Of a stretch of 64,000 nucleotides of DNA, positions 48,852 through 60,770 are shown piece by piece (positions within the stretch are counted from its first letter, which is position 1; each line of letters begins with the position of its first letter). The stretch spans positions 62,001-126,000 of the forward strand of contig VWYX01000875.1 in assembly GCA_013396525.1 (NCBI GenBank). The letters run 5' to 3'. Below the pieces are notes generated by a model. That model did not search any database, was not told the DNA's origin, and was given only the letters and a program-made list of their open reading frames with translations. The position numbers were made by a program, and so were the translations under genes. This stretch comes from Chaetorhynchus papuensis (taxonomy: Eukaryota; Chordata; Aves; Passeriformes; Rhipiduridae).

Positions 48852-51408
48852 TTTACCAATCAATACTGATCAGGTATATAACTATATACATATAACTATA
48901 CAATTGCTACATCCTTAAGGCAAAGTGAAAAAACAGTGCACTACAACAAAAAAAGGGTATTACAAAATTTCTCTCTGTAGGTGGGCAGATGGTAAACAGC
49001 AACTGCTGCTTATTACAACCTCCATAATTGTCTTCATCACCTTGTGTTTCCCCATCTGTCTTTTGTGCCCACCTGTTTTCTCACCTTAAACCAGCAGCTC
49101 TGCTACAGTATATATGTAGTACTTCAAGTGCCCGGTGCAACAAAGTCCCAGCCTTTAATTAGTGATTTTATAATCTGTGCTAAACAAAATGTAGATCGCA
49201 TTCAATCAGGACTGTGCACAGAGCATTTAAAATGTACATTATTAACATCCACAAATCATGTGTTACATTTTTTTTATTTAGTTAGTAAAGGAAATAGGCA
49301 TTTAGTGCTCCCTTGCCTTCAAATGCAAGTCTTTTACATTACATTGCAGAAGAGGAACTACTAATCTAAAGAATTCAAGATAGACTTTTGTTTTCGTTAT
49401 CTTGCCTCTTCACTTCCTTCAATGCTACTTAGTGTTCACTTTGCCTCATCCCATAAATATCAGGGATTAGTGCTGGTTCACAGAACAAAACTCGGGAACC
49501 AGTAACTTAAATGTATTTTGGAGCTGAAATGTTTCACTAGATTCTACTGGACTGAGCCCAAAGTATGTGTGGACAGAAGATTCCCTTTGCTCATAAGATA
49601 CAAAAATCTCCAATGCTACAGTAATGGAAGGCACAGCAAAATATGAGGTGTTTATTTTTATCCTGCTGCTTCCTCGTTGTCAGCGCTGCAATTAGACTAA
49701 GTGCTCATCGCCCACAGTTTCTCCACTGTTATTTGGCAGTAGTTACAGTCTGCAGAGAAAATTCTCATTTACTGTGTTACTGGGTGAGCACCTCTGTAAA
49801 GCAGCACATCTCCTTTGTGTCCCAACCTTCTCTACAGTTCACAAGTCCTCATTAGTTGTGTCCCAAATGCTGTGCTATATAAGAAAACACAACATCAAAT
49901 GCCGCACCTTTATGTCCAGGTCAGACACTGCCTTATTGCTGAGCCATTACCGAATCACTGCTAAAATATCACTCGACATTAGTGAAATACATGGCTAAGA
50001 CAGATGAAAGCAAGCAATAAATCTCACAGAAAGCATTTGATCAGTTGTTTTAATAGGCAGTTAAAAAGGAAACTGCAAGCGTTAAGCCTTTATATCAGTC
50101 TTTTTTTTCAAATGCAAAACTGCTAACCTCTGACTGAGGCAAGCTTTATGCTTAAAAATCCATTACTGTCTTTGCCTGTACATCATTTAATGAAAGTTGG
50201 GATAGTGGGGCTATTTACTCTAACACTTCAGATTTCTTCCAAATTATATCTGCAAAGCTATTTTTATTCTGACTGCAAATCTAAAATCCTATTATTCCCC
50301 TTCTCTATAAATTTCTGTTAAAGCAATAAATACTTCAGAAATACCAAAGCTTAAAAATTCCAGGATATTGTTTCTTCTGGAGCCTTCGGCAATGTATTTC
50401 TTAAATAAATAGAAATTTTAATAAAGTTTTTCATTGACCCAAAATGTTTCTGAAAAATAATATATTCATGAAGGCAGAAATGCAAATTTCAGCAAATGGA
50501 GGTTACATAACACCGTAAACAAAAAGCCAGCAGACAAATAGCAAGCTCTGAGAATAAGCTATTTGAAAAAAAAAACAAACTAAAAGCATTAATCCAAACA
50601 AGCATCTTCTGAAATTCCTTTTCATTCTCTAAAAATCAATTTACCCCAAAATATTTCATGCATTTGTTTGTGTGCTACTTCTATATATATTATTTTTAGT
50701 GTTATTATTTCTTATAATAATGACTTTTTAAGTTCTTTTAAGCAAGAGTTTAACCCAGTGAAACAGGGAAAAGATACAAAGTGATAGAAGAGATGAAAAA
50801 TAAAAAGGAAATAAAACCAATTTAATAAAGCCCAATCAGAAGGGGAACAAAGTTATTATGTAGCACCACAGAGCAGCAGAGCAGCTCAGAAGATACCAAA
50901 CCAACTTCCATTAGCAGGAAATGTGGCAAGAAGAGAAAAAAGAAAAGGAAAAAAATCCTCTTTTTTTCAAAAGCAACACAGTAGTACAGAGCTAAACTGT
51001 AAAGCAGTCTTTACTGAAAGACTTTCCAGTTTTATATACAGAAAGGTTACTAAAAAAAAAAAAGGTAGGCTGGAGGTAAACAAACGGGCAAACAAATGTG
51101 AGAGGCACACAAAAGGTTAAAGGCACAAAGGCACATCAACTGAGACAGGAATACATCGAGTATAAGGAGATACACCAGAAGAGAGAAACAGAAAGTTAAA
51201 TATTTCTACATTAATTTGCAACAGATTCATGATTTGTTAAAAGCAGATTTGAATGCTTGCGTCCACGTGTACAGCCAATGACAAAGATGCTTCTTGTTTA
51301 CAGCAATTACAATGATCACTCTCCCATAGTTTTATTGGGATAGTCTGAGGAATGCTTCCAATTTTGGACTATTTTAATAAAACTATCATAGTCCTTCAGA
51401 TATAATAA

Positions 51409-51546
51409 AAAAAAACCAAAAAACAAAACAAACAAAAAAAACCCAAACAAACAAAAAAAAAACCACCCCAAACAAAAAAAAAACCCAAAAAAACCCCCAA
51501 CCAAACAAAAAAAAAACCCCAAACCAACCAACCAACCAACAAAAAA
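51409..51546 (+). repeat. A/C-rich low-complexity tract
   Basis: About 138 bases made almost only of A and C (AAAC, AACC and A-run words), ending in repeated CCAA units. It reads T/G-rich on the DDX10-sense strand. The Phe/Gly/Leu-rich open frame on that strand is a composition artefact. Confidence 0.9.
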
Positions 51547-52759
51547 CAACTAACAAGAGAAGGAACAGTGAAGTAAAAAAAATACTATTAGCACAGTTTT
51601 TAAGAAAACATAAATTGCCATTATTAAACTACTAAAAAAAAACATTTTTCAGGAGAACAAAGCAAAATTCAAGGACAGAAAATAGGTCTATAAGATCAAA
51701 TAAACTTTTCAGTAAGTAAGTAATAAACAAAACCAGCCCAAAATTCCTACAGAATTTGGGATTAAGTATATTATGCTATTTCACAGCTATGGGAAATAAA
51801 GATTGATTTATTTATTTAGCACAAGAACTAAGAGATTATAATTTTCCTACTGAATGTTCTTACTTATGTTTCTCTTTACTTGGGGTTTTTTATTGTCATC
51901 CTTTGCCATTAATGACCATCCTTGGTCAATAATGTCTGACATGAAACAAACCTGAAAAAATCTGATTTTCTGTTCCCCAGGTGCTACAGAAAGCTCATAG
52001 GAAAAGCAAGGCATACTCCTGTTGAAACATGCTAAAGAAATACGACCCAAGTAAAAAAAACAGAATTAAAAACTATCAGTTTGCACTGTAGGAAAGCAGT
52101 TTTTTGGGAACTGTAAATACTGCCCACAGAGTTAAATATGGCCTGAGGTCCCTAAAGACGGCATTTCATTCTCTCCAAGGATGAGTTCCTTTGGTACACT
52201 TCCCAGATGTGGACTATGAGTATCACAAGCTCCAGCACCTGGATCCTACCTTGGACACTCTGAGCATGAAAAATTCAATCCCCCTAAGAAAGTAAGCAAC
52301 TGGAGACCAGCTGGAAGACAGATCAGCCTCATCAGAAAAGACAGTTTGCCAGCAAGAGTGAAATTCTTAAGAATACATATCTAAGCAAAACTAGACCTGT
52401 AGGATTATAGAGTTTCCTGAATAAATAACCATTATATGACAACTTACCAGGAACCCTGCAAGTAGCAGAAACAGGGATCCAAGTGAGAAAATAACATCAT
52501 ACAAGTTGGCTAACAGGACTGAAATCAAACTGATTCCTGGGACTGCACATACAGCAAAAACAATAATAGTGGAGTTGTTATGCAGGAAGAATATAGGACT
52601 ACAGAATATCAGAATATGCTTTCAGAACAATACAGCACAGTCACAAACAGAGCCCAGGAAAAACAGAGAGCAACTATCACCAGGTGACTCAGTGGGATGA
52701 AAGGATCTGAAACATTTGGTGGCAACAGAAACAAAAAACATAAAAATACAAAACAAGAC

Positions 52760-52925
52760 AAGATTCAGCATGGGTTGACCAAAGATGCCAGGCCAAACCC
52801 ATACTCTTCAGTTATAAAACAAATTGTTTTAAGAACAGAAATGCATAAAATACTTTTGTTCAATAAAGCTTTTGATACAAAACCACATGGAAAATCACTC
52901 CTTAAATCAAAGAGACACTGGTGTA
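52760..52925 (+). mobile_element. Ancient CR1-type LINE reverse-transcriptase remnant
   Basis: The frame over this segment contains IQHGLTKDA and, after a gap, NKAFDTKPHGKSLLK. These correspond to the QHGFTKG and FSKAFDTVPH blocks of CR1/L2-type reverse transcriptases, with an internal deletion between them and substitutions throughout. Sequence at 54190-54240 (ATAATCAGAAGTATGGAGCAACTT) is loosely like a later part of the same element class. It is clearly non-functional. Confidence 0.55.
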
Positions 52926-54555
52926 ATTTAGCCACGAGTCATCAAGCTGTCCTGAAGATAGCACAGAGGTGTTACTGCAAGCTTAAGAGAAGGACTGCAG
53001 AGGAGGTTACACATCCCTTAAGCACAGCCTAAAAAGGCTTGTAGGTGGCACAAGCAACCTACAGCATAAGTAGCCTATGAATGAACCTCCTGAAATAACA
53101 CCAACAGCTGCCACTGTGTGATTTGAGACTCCCTAACTAAACGCAGGAGAAAAAAGAAAAAGCCAAAAATCATCTGTGGAAAGGTATAGAAACCTGAAGA
53201 ATTGGAGGGAGGAATGAACTGCTGAAAAAATGAAGTCCTACCAGCTCGTTTGTAGTAGGAAAGCACAAAAAAGTGGAAAATTGTACAAGGTGAGGAGCTG
53301 AACCTGCCCGGCAGGTTGACACCCATCTCCAGGCCTTCAGCTGGGGATTATCTACCTCCAGGTGGGATTATCTGCCTGCAGTCTTGCACAGTGAACTCCT
53401 GCCAAGAGGCTCCACACAGCCTGGCTCTGCCTGGCACCCTCTTGCAGCTGCTTCCCTAAGAGGAGTCAGCATCTGCATCCCGCTGGCTCCCAGCTCAGCT
53501 GCCCACAACCCACATCCATCACTCTAGCAAATGGAATATTAGTCTTGGCACTACTGTTCAAAATTCAAATTACTTGCTTCTGCACAAAGACTATGTTATA
53601 ACTATATTTGATGAGGAACAAGATCAAAGAGGCAGCAGAAGCTGGAAATACCAGGAAAAACCATTATAGGATGATAAATTGCAGAATAAGAGGGCAGACC
53701 CCCTTATACACTGATAAAGTGTTAATTTACATAGGAGTGAAAGACACTTTTCACAAAGTGGGAGGGTTGTTAACAGGAACTTCCAAGAATTTCAGTTAAG
53801 ATTTATAATGCTCCACACATTCCCAAGAAATTTTGAAGCAAGGCTGAGTAACTGGGTTAGAAAAATCTGTCAACAACAAACTTACTGAGAGGAGTCACAG
53901 TGATACTGAACTTGAAAACAGAAAAACATACTGAATTACAGAAAACACAAATTAATGCAGAAAAATGGCTATATAGCAGTATTTACACACTAATGAACTT
54001 TACACTACCTGTATCACCTCCTTAAAGGTCTCAAATTATTGTGCATAATTTTTCAAACATAAGCTAATCAGTGAAGTGCAATCAAAAAGGAAACTAAATC
54101 AAGAACAAAACAGAAAACTAACCAATATCTTTATTCATGAAACATTCATGCACCTTGCCTCAGAGACATGGACACTTTGCAAGAGATACAGAATAAAGCA
54201 ACACACATAATCAGAAGTATGGAGCAACTTAAGTACAGAGCAACCATAAACAAATCCTACATATTAAATAGGCCACGGGGATGAGGGTAAGTTTATAAAT
54301 CCTCTAAAAAATCTCACTTACATAACATTGAATCTAACAGTATGCCCCTAAAATACAAAGAGTAAATAAGAAATTTAGGTAATTTAGATTTAAAAATAAA
54401 GCCTGCACAGGAACAGGTAGATGTAATTTACGTAAAAAATAAAAAATAACTATGCTGTAAAGCAGAAGACATTTTTAATCACTAGAGAAATAAAAATATG
54501 GCTTCCCAAACAATAACTCAGGCAAGAAGCCTAGGCCTGTCCTAAGATGGAACTG

Positions 54556-54622
54556 TGAAGAAAAAAAAAAGAAAAGGGAGGGGTGGGGAAGAGGGGGGAA
54601 AAAAAAGAAAAAGAAAAAGAGA
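54556..54622 (+). repeat. Polypurine tract (A/G) of about 67 bp
   Basis: An almost pure purine run, AAAAGGGAGGGG then GGGGAAGAGGGGGG then AAAGAAAAAGAAAAAG, with a single T. Such tracts can adopt triplex (H-DNA) structures. On the DDX10-sense strand it is a polypyrimidine tract. Confidence 0.85.
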
Positions 54623-55093
54623 TGATGTTGCTTCTATACTGAAACACAGAAACCTGAATCCTGAGTCCACTCCAAGACTGTATTCCTAAAAAAATTTTCC
54701 AAGATGATAAAACTATTTTATATTGCAACAGCTCATAACAAATTTGCTGCAAATCCATGAATTTCAACCAAAACACAAGAAGGAGTTAAAAGAAGAACTG
54801 ACACAAAAAAAAAACTTTGAAGGACTGTTTTGTGATGAGTAAGGTGACAGAGGATTCAGTGTGACCTTGCAGAGTAGAAATAATAGTTACATTCAGGAAG
54901 AGAGATAAGGATATGAAGACTTGACAAACCCAATACTGTTTTAACACAGATCTGATAGTAGAATCTTCTTGCCTTCTAGCTGTATTCTAGAAACATACCC
55001 CTTTTGTACAGTAAATTTAATTTGTAGAACTATTACATTCAAATTATGCTACTTTCAAAACTGCATCAGATAGCTAGTAACATTTAAAATGTT

Positions 55094-55375
55094 GTGTCGC
55101 TGCCCGAAACCAAAGATTCGACTTCTCCCTTCCCTTCGGTGATGTACCGATATTTCAAGGAGGGGAGAAGTGACATCATCTGCTCTATCTTCCCTGGAAA
55201 ACCTGTGGCAGAAATTAGTGCTAAAGAAGACCTTAAGGAGTTCTCCAAATTCTTATTACTTCTTTTTACAGCAATTGTTGTGCTGTCTGGAGCTACTGGC
55301 TGCAGAAACTTTACCTCTTTTCTTCCCTATCACCAGCAACGACAAATAGTCCTGAGTAAAAGATCAAATGCTTGA
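55094..55375 (+). other. Unassigned 93-codon open frame
   Basis: An open frame beginning MSLPETKDSTSPFPS with a hydrophobic stretch FLLLLFTAIVVLSGATGC in its second half. The first 60 bases contain several CpGs, which is unusual in the surrounding intron. I recognise no family, the frame has no supported splice context, and it lies opposite DDX10. Probably not a gene. Confidence 0.12.
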
Positions 55376-57240
55376 CCCGACTTGATAGTTTTATTTGATC
55401 CTAACAAATCCTCAAGTAAGATAATGGAAACCAGCTGCTGCACTCTCAGAATCCCATTACTGGCCAACCTTGCAGATGATCCCCATTTGGCTGATAGCAC
55501 CCCACAGTCTCAGCTCCACTGTTGGAAAGTCACACACACAGCTGGAGAAGTACCATCATTTCATATTGCTGTGGATGCTTAAATTCCATGAAATACACTG
55601 GTGTGGACTGTTCAAGGTTAACTGTATATTGTAAGCCCCACTTCTGGATGCACTGATTGGCACCGGGCATGCTGTGAAATCTTTTTCATTCGTGATCCCA
55701 GTCTTTTGTTTTAAGAGCTTTGAAGAACAGAATTTCAACTGAATATCTAATAGGAGCTTTGGGTATTCAAATTATACATTTGAAGATTCATAAGCAAATT
55801 AGAGCAAACAATTATAAATCCTTGTCTCCTTTAAAGTAGAAGTCACATTACAGTAGCATCTCAATATCAAATATGAGAACTGCATTACTAACTGCATAAA
55901 CAAGCACTGAAAAGACAATGACCTTGTAAGAGAGAACAGTATGCTTAGAAGACACTGTATCCCACTGTTTGAAGTAATTTCATAAGGCAAGGACTAATGA
56001 AGAAATTCCCCCAAAGCCTGCCGAAGCATAGTGCACCCCTTTGTTTGCAGGGAAAGGAAGACAGCCTGGTCCTGGGGAACACAGTTACAACACAGAGCTG
56101 AAGAGGACAACATTCAGAGCTGGTTTCAGTGCAAGAAAGACATTACCAAGTGTGTACTGTCAATCACTGATTCTGGGACATCCCTCCGTCCTGAACGCCA
56201 TCCTTAATCACTGCCAGGACTCTACTGGTTACAGATTATAACTGTATCAGACTATGGACTTACAAACTGTTCACCCTAAGTATGTGCATACATATTTGTG
56301 GGTATCCATATACACATGTTCATCTAATTTATACTCTGCTAAGAATGAAGGAAATTGATACGGTATACCATGGCATTTTGCACTGAATAAACATCAGTGA
56401 TAATAAGTTAAAAGTAGAGAGGGCAAAAACCAAAAAAACATGTACTATAAGAAGTTATGACTTAAAGTAAACCAAAAAATAGACCATCAGCATTACAGAG
56501 CGTGTCTGATCGTTCCTATCATGTTTTGGTGGGTGCACTAGAGCAGTCTCAGAGCCCATGAAATGGGTTCAGTTTGGATGAAATAAGACTTTCAGATGCC
56601 CTTCAGAGTGCACCCTACACGCTTCAACTACCACAGGCAGGAACAGACTGGATCAGCCCCAGCGTAAAACCCCACACGAGTGTGGTGTAAACATGGGGCT
56701 CACTCTGCAGATCCACGCTTACTGCACTACACTCCTTGCCTCTGCAGTCGCAGACACAGATTATTCTGTTCTTCCACTCTATCAGGAAGAAATAAGACAA
56801 CAGATTTCACAGATTTTTAATGTCTTGCCAGTTCATACGTCCCCACTTGTCCCCTCACAGTGCCAGCTTGGTATACAGTCTTTGCAGAACACAGCCTGCC
56901 TACGCGCTGTCACATATGGGAGAAAGTGTTAACATAGTGATCTATATTTTAGTGGAAACAATCACTTAAGGGCTTGGAGACCACTGAAAGCATCACACAC
57001 TATTTGCTAGCCAAATTGATGCACACATCAAAAAAAGCCTTGCAACCTGCTGACAAAGTTTATTCTTCCAACCAAAATACTAGTTTCCATTAAACTAATC
57101 CATAATCACTTGGCTCATCACAAAATCCACCCCACATACATGAATTAGGACTCCTGAAGTATCTAACAGTGGATATCAATTAAAATAGGATCAGAGGATC
57201 TTGGACAACAAAACACGACATGCTAGAGATGGAATTTATG

Positions 57241-57410
57241 CATCAACAGGCTGCCCAGGGAGGTCATGGAGTGTCCCCCTCTGGAGACATTCCAAACCCA
57301 CCTGGATGTGTTCCTGTGTAACCTGCTCTAGATGACCCTGCCTTGGCAGAGGGATTGAACTAGATGATCTCCAGAGGTCAATTCCAGCCCTAAAAATTCT
57401 GTGATGAATG
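57241..57410 (+). mobile_element. CR1 LINE 3'-end fragment
   Basis: Plus-strand CR1 signature: CAGGCTGCCCAGGGAGGTC, the CTGGAGACATTCCAAACCC block, GATTGAACTAGATGATCTCC and AATTCCAGCCC, ending in AATTCTGTGATGAATGAA. This is the last roughly 170 bp of a CR1 including its 3' terminus. Confidence 0.92.
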
Positions 57411-57898
57411 AAACACATCAGTGTTACTGGGGTGCCCTGCCAGAAAGGTTGGTAGTGATACATCTAGAATTAAGCCAAGTATGTTAGGACATGCCCTCAT
57501 TAGATCTCATTTAAGCAATTCCTGACATGGTAGATATTCCCAAGAAAACAAAGCAATCCTGGAATAGGTAGAGAGCAAGCATGAACACTAAAAAATGTTC
57601 TTAAGGACTGGATGCTTAAAGATGACATTTTTCCTAATATAAAGTGAAAAGAGCATTTCAGGTTATTAAAATTCCTGGTGTGCTTTCTATAGGCACAGTG
57701 TGCTTTGTCAGACTCCTACTCTTCCATTTATATTTTGCCTATATAAAACATGTCATATAGTCAGAAAAAAAAATACAAATTAAATATTTGGAAGCTTTAT
57801 CTGATTACACATGAGCATCCATTAATGGAGAACAGCTACGCAAGCACTGGCCTCCAGAACCTATTTATACAATCAATATCTCAGAAAGATCCCTTAGC

Positions 57899-57902
<4 letters not shown>

Positions 57903-57934
<32 letters not shown>

Positions 57935-57935
57935 A

Positions 57936-57967
<32 letters not shown>

Positions 57968-57982
57968 CATACACACACACAT
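57903..57982. repeat. (AT)n-(GT)n-(TA)n-(CA)n compound microsatellite
   Basis: (AT)14 at 57903-57930, a GT-rich run at 57931-57958, a short TA run, then CATACACACACACACA to 57982. The GTATGTGTGTGTG and CACACACACATAC parts are complementary, so a single strand can fold into a hairpin. The open frames on both strands here are artefacts of the repeat. Confidence 0.95.
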
Positions 57983-59869
57983 TATGTATTTCAGTACTAA
58001 TCATCTCCTCCTGACAAAATAAACAGCAAGAACAAGAAGATAAAGAACCCATTTTTCTTTTAAATTCATTAAAAGCTCCAGACTGAAGAGGGAAAACCAA
58101 AAATGTATACCAGAAAGTCCACAGTTTTTCTTTCAGCTTGTAGGCTTTTTAAATATCAATAACTCCTATTCAAAACAATTTTCTTGCAATGAAATCATAT
58201 TTTCATCTAATTAAGAAAACACCACAACTAGTTTTAAGTTTCATTTTGTACAGTTAAACTTCCAACCATTTAATTTAATACCAGCTAAGTTTTCAGTATT
58301 TATGAGTGGAAAAGGTCCCAAATTAAACATGTATTATACTACTCAGGCAGCAACTTGCTTACAATGACACAGGTTCAGGGGATGCAAACTAGTATTTGCT
58401 TTCTTTTACACAAAAAGTTTTTCTGCTACTTCTTAAATAGGTACAGCTAAAGACAATTTAAATAAACTGTCCCATTCATGTCTCTAGGTTTTTTACTGGG
58501 GAGAGGAGAAGGTTCAACAATGAGAATACCATTTAAAGGCAATAGTTCTTGGTCTGCAAAACTTGAGGGTCTGGGAATTTCTCTAAGAACCCAGCCTGGC
58601 TCTATGATTTAAATTCTATTAAAATAAAGGCATCACTTACAGGAACAGAGATTTCACTACGTACTCTGAAAATATAGCCAAACCTGTGTGATTCTATGTA
58701 GTAGCTCTAAGTATCTCTCTAAAACACTGAAGTACCACTTGAAAAACTCCTGAGAACAAATAAAGCAGCACTTAAAAAGCACAATTTGCCCTCAAAGTTG
58801 AGCACAGTATAAGGCTCTTGACTTGGTTCTTAAGTTTGTTGACTCAATACAGGGACAGGTAAGTGTTCTACAGAATCAACACAGCACTGACCCAGGAAAA
58901 TGTTTTGTTCTAATTGTTCTGTGGAGTAAAGGAATTCGAAGCAGACCAAGTCACACTATTCAAGACCAACAAAGGGAAGATTCACCATGAGTAGAATGAA
59001 AAACATCTTCAGCCCCATGTTTTAACGCCATACCATTCCTTCAAGTAAATCAGTAGGCAAAAATACCCTCACAGATTTGATCATGAGTACTTCAGGTATT
59101 TCCAACCACCCTTCTACAGTCATGTCTGTTGCTATATGCTGTACAGAATAAGCAAATCATTCCAGCTCAGTGCTGAAATCCATACAATCTCAGGAAATCC
59201 TAAGAAAATCTCCCCCTTTCTTAAAAAAATTCATTTGCACAAAAATATTTCAAAGCACTATATTAAAAAAAGAATAAAGTATGTACAGGTATGAAGACTT
59301 TAAAAAGTGTCAAAAGGACACAGGATTCCTTACAGATCCTTTTAATTAACCAGCTTCAAAACGACTTTGAAATTTAACTACTCTTATCCTGCCTTAACCT
59401 CTCTGAAAGAGCAGAAGTAATTTCATTTGGTGTTTCCATAGTGAAAAGCATGAAAAAATACAACATCTTCTACTCTATTTTAGGGGCAAGCCAATAATTC
59501 TGAAGGCTTTGGGGAGACTTTTTTCCTTTTTTTTTTAAATATACCCACTACCACCCCCCCGTCTCCTGAAGACAGCACAGTATTAAGGCATGGAAAAGAT
59601 GACAACCTGAATAATCAAAACTATGGTCCCTAACTTTTAACTCTACAATCTCAACTCCAGCATTTGCACCTGCATCTAAACCAGTATGCACAGTTGTCTG
59701 CACCAGTCTGAATTTCTACTTGAAACTGGACACTAAGCCAAGAAAAAAATAGCAACCCTGCAATCCTAAAACCCATCCCAGAACCCTTCTGAGAACAGCA
59801 GTAATATTTGCTTTTTGCCTGCATCACCGCAACAGAGGAGATGAAGGATTAAGCAACTCCAGAGCAAGC

Positions 59870-60770
59870 CTGTGTGTCAGGCTTGCTCACTTTTTCTGAT
59901 CAGACCCCTAATGACTGGCGACAGTGGTGTCTCAGGACAATTTGAGATTGGCTGTGCTGCCTGCCATGTTCATGCCACAATGATGTATAAAGCAGTTCAA
60001 TCATCAGCTCGAGAATTTTTGCAAAGTACAACCATACGGTTTTTGGCTTATCAAAGTGTACTGCTTTACCCTGGAGTGCCAGACCAGAAATCAGAAGCTG
60101 ACTGTCGAGCATGTGAGGCATCCAGCAGTGATGGCTATGCTGCAACCTGAAGTCATTGCACTGAACAGCAGATGCCTGGGTGCCCTGACTACATTTTTGG
60201 ATACACCTGATGCTCCTCAGTGTGCATACTTGTCCATCGGGAGTATTACCAATCTGCCACGTAACCACATCAAAACAGAACCAGGAAGGACTTCAGAAGA
60301 CCATCTGGTCCAGCCTCTCATGGGAAAAGGAGCCAACAAGAGATTATCTAGCACGCTGTCCAGCCACCTCTTGAAAATAGCCAGCAGTGTGGGACATTGT
60401 TCCAGGGACTGCTTGACCACCAAACTGACTGTTCTCAAAATACTCACTTTTAAAAAGACTTTACCTTGATACTGTGCAGCTCTGAGAACTCCAGTAGAGA
60501 TCGAGCAAGTGCTTAAAAGAATGACAACCTTTAATGCTTCCATTTCAGACAGCAGGCAAACTTTAGCCAGGCTGGCACACTGGCAGAGCCTAGAGCTCCT
60601 CCTGCTGCAAGAATTTCCATGCTGAAACCAAGGCAGTCTTAGATGACAAACTACAATCCTATTGACTGCATTGCAACATCTAATCAAAGCCCCGGCTTTA
60701 CTGGCACTGAAGTGAAAACCTGCTGCAACAATAACTTGATGTGTTAATTCTGGGCATAAAAGCACCACAT
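59870..60770 (-). other. Segment with long minus-strand open frames, origin unknown, split by CR1
   Basis: Two long minus-strand frames lie here: about 183 codons at 60217-60768 and about 122 codons at 59900-60268. They overlap in different frames around a CR1 fragment at about 60275-60470. The upstream part reads FHFSASKAGALIRCCNAV and the downstream part contains AVHFDKPKTVWLYFAKILE. The pieces look like an old coding-type repeat or retrocopy, but I cannot name a family, and the open frames pass straight through CR1 antisense/sense sequence, which argues against a working gene. Confidence 0.25.
60275..60470 (-). mobile_element. Old CR1 LINE fragment
   Basis: Antisense CR1 words GGACTTCAGAAGACCATCTG, GTCCAGCCTCTCATGGG, ATTATCTAGCACGCTGTCC and CTCTTGAAAATAGCCAGCAG, then CCAGGGACTGC. 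It is more diverged than the other CR1 copies in the window. Confidence 0.7.

Noticed and set aside
51316..51549. Phe/Gly/Leu-rich 77-codon frame resembling a membrane peptide
   Set aside because: It is a translation of the A/C-rich low-complexity tract.
57750..58100. Open frames with alternating Tyr-Ile, Cys-Val and Thr-His residues
   Set aside because: They are translations of the AT/GT/CA microsatellite.
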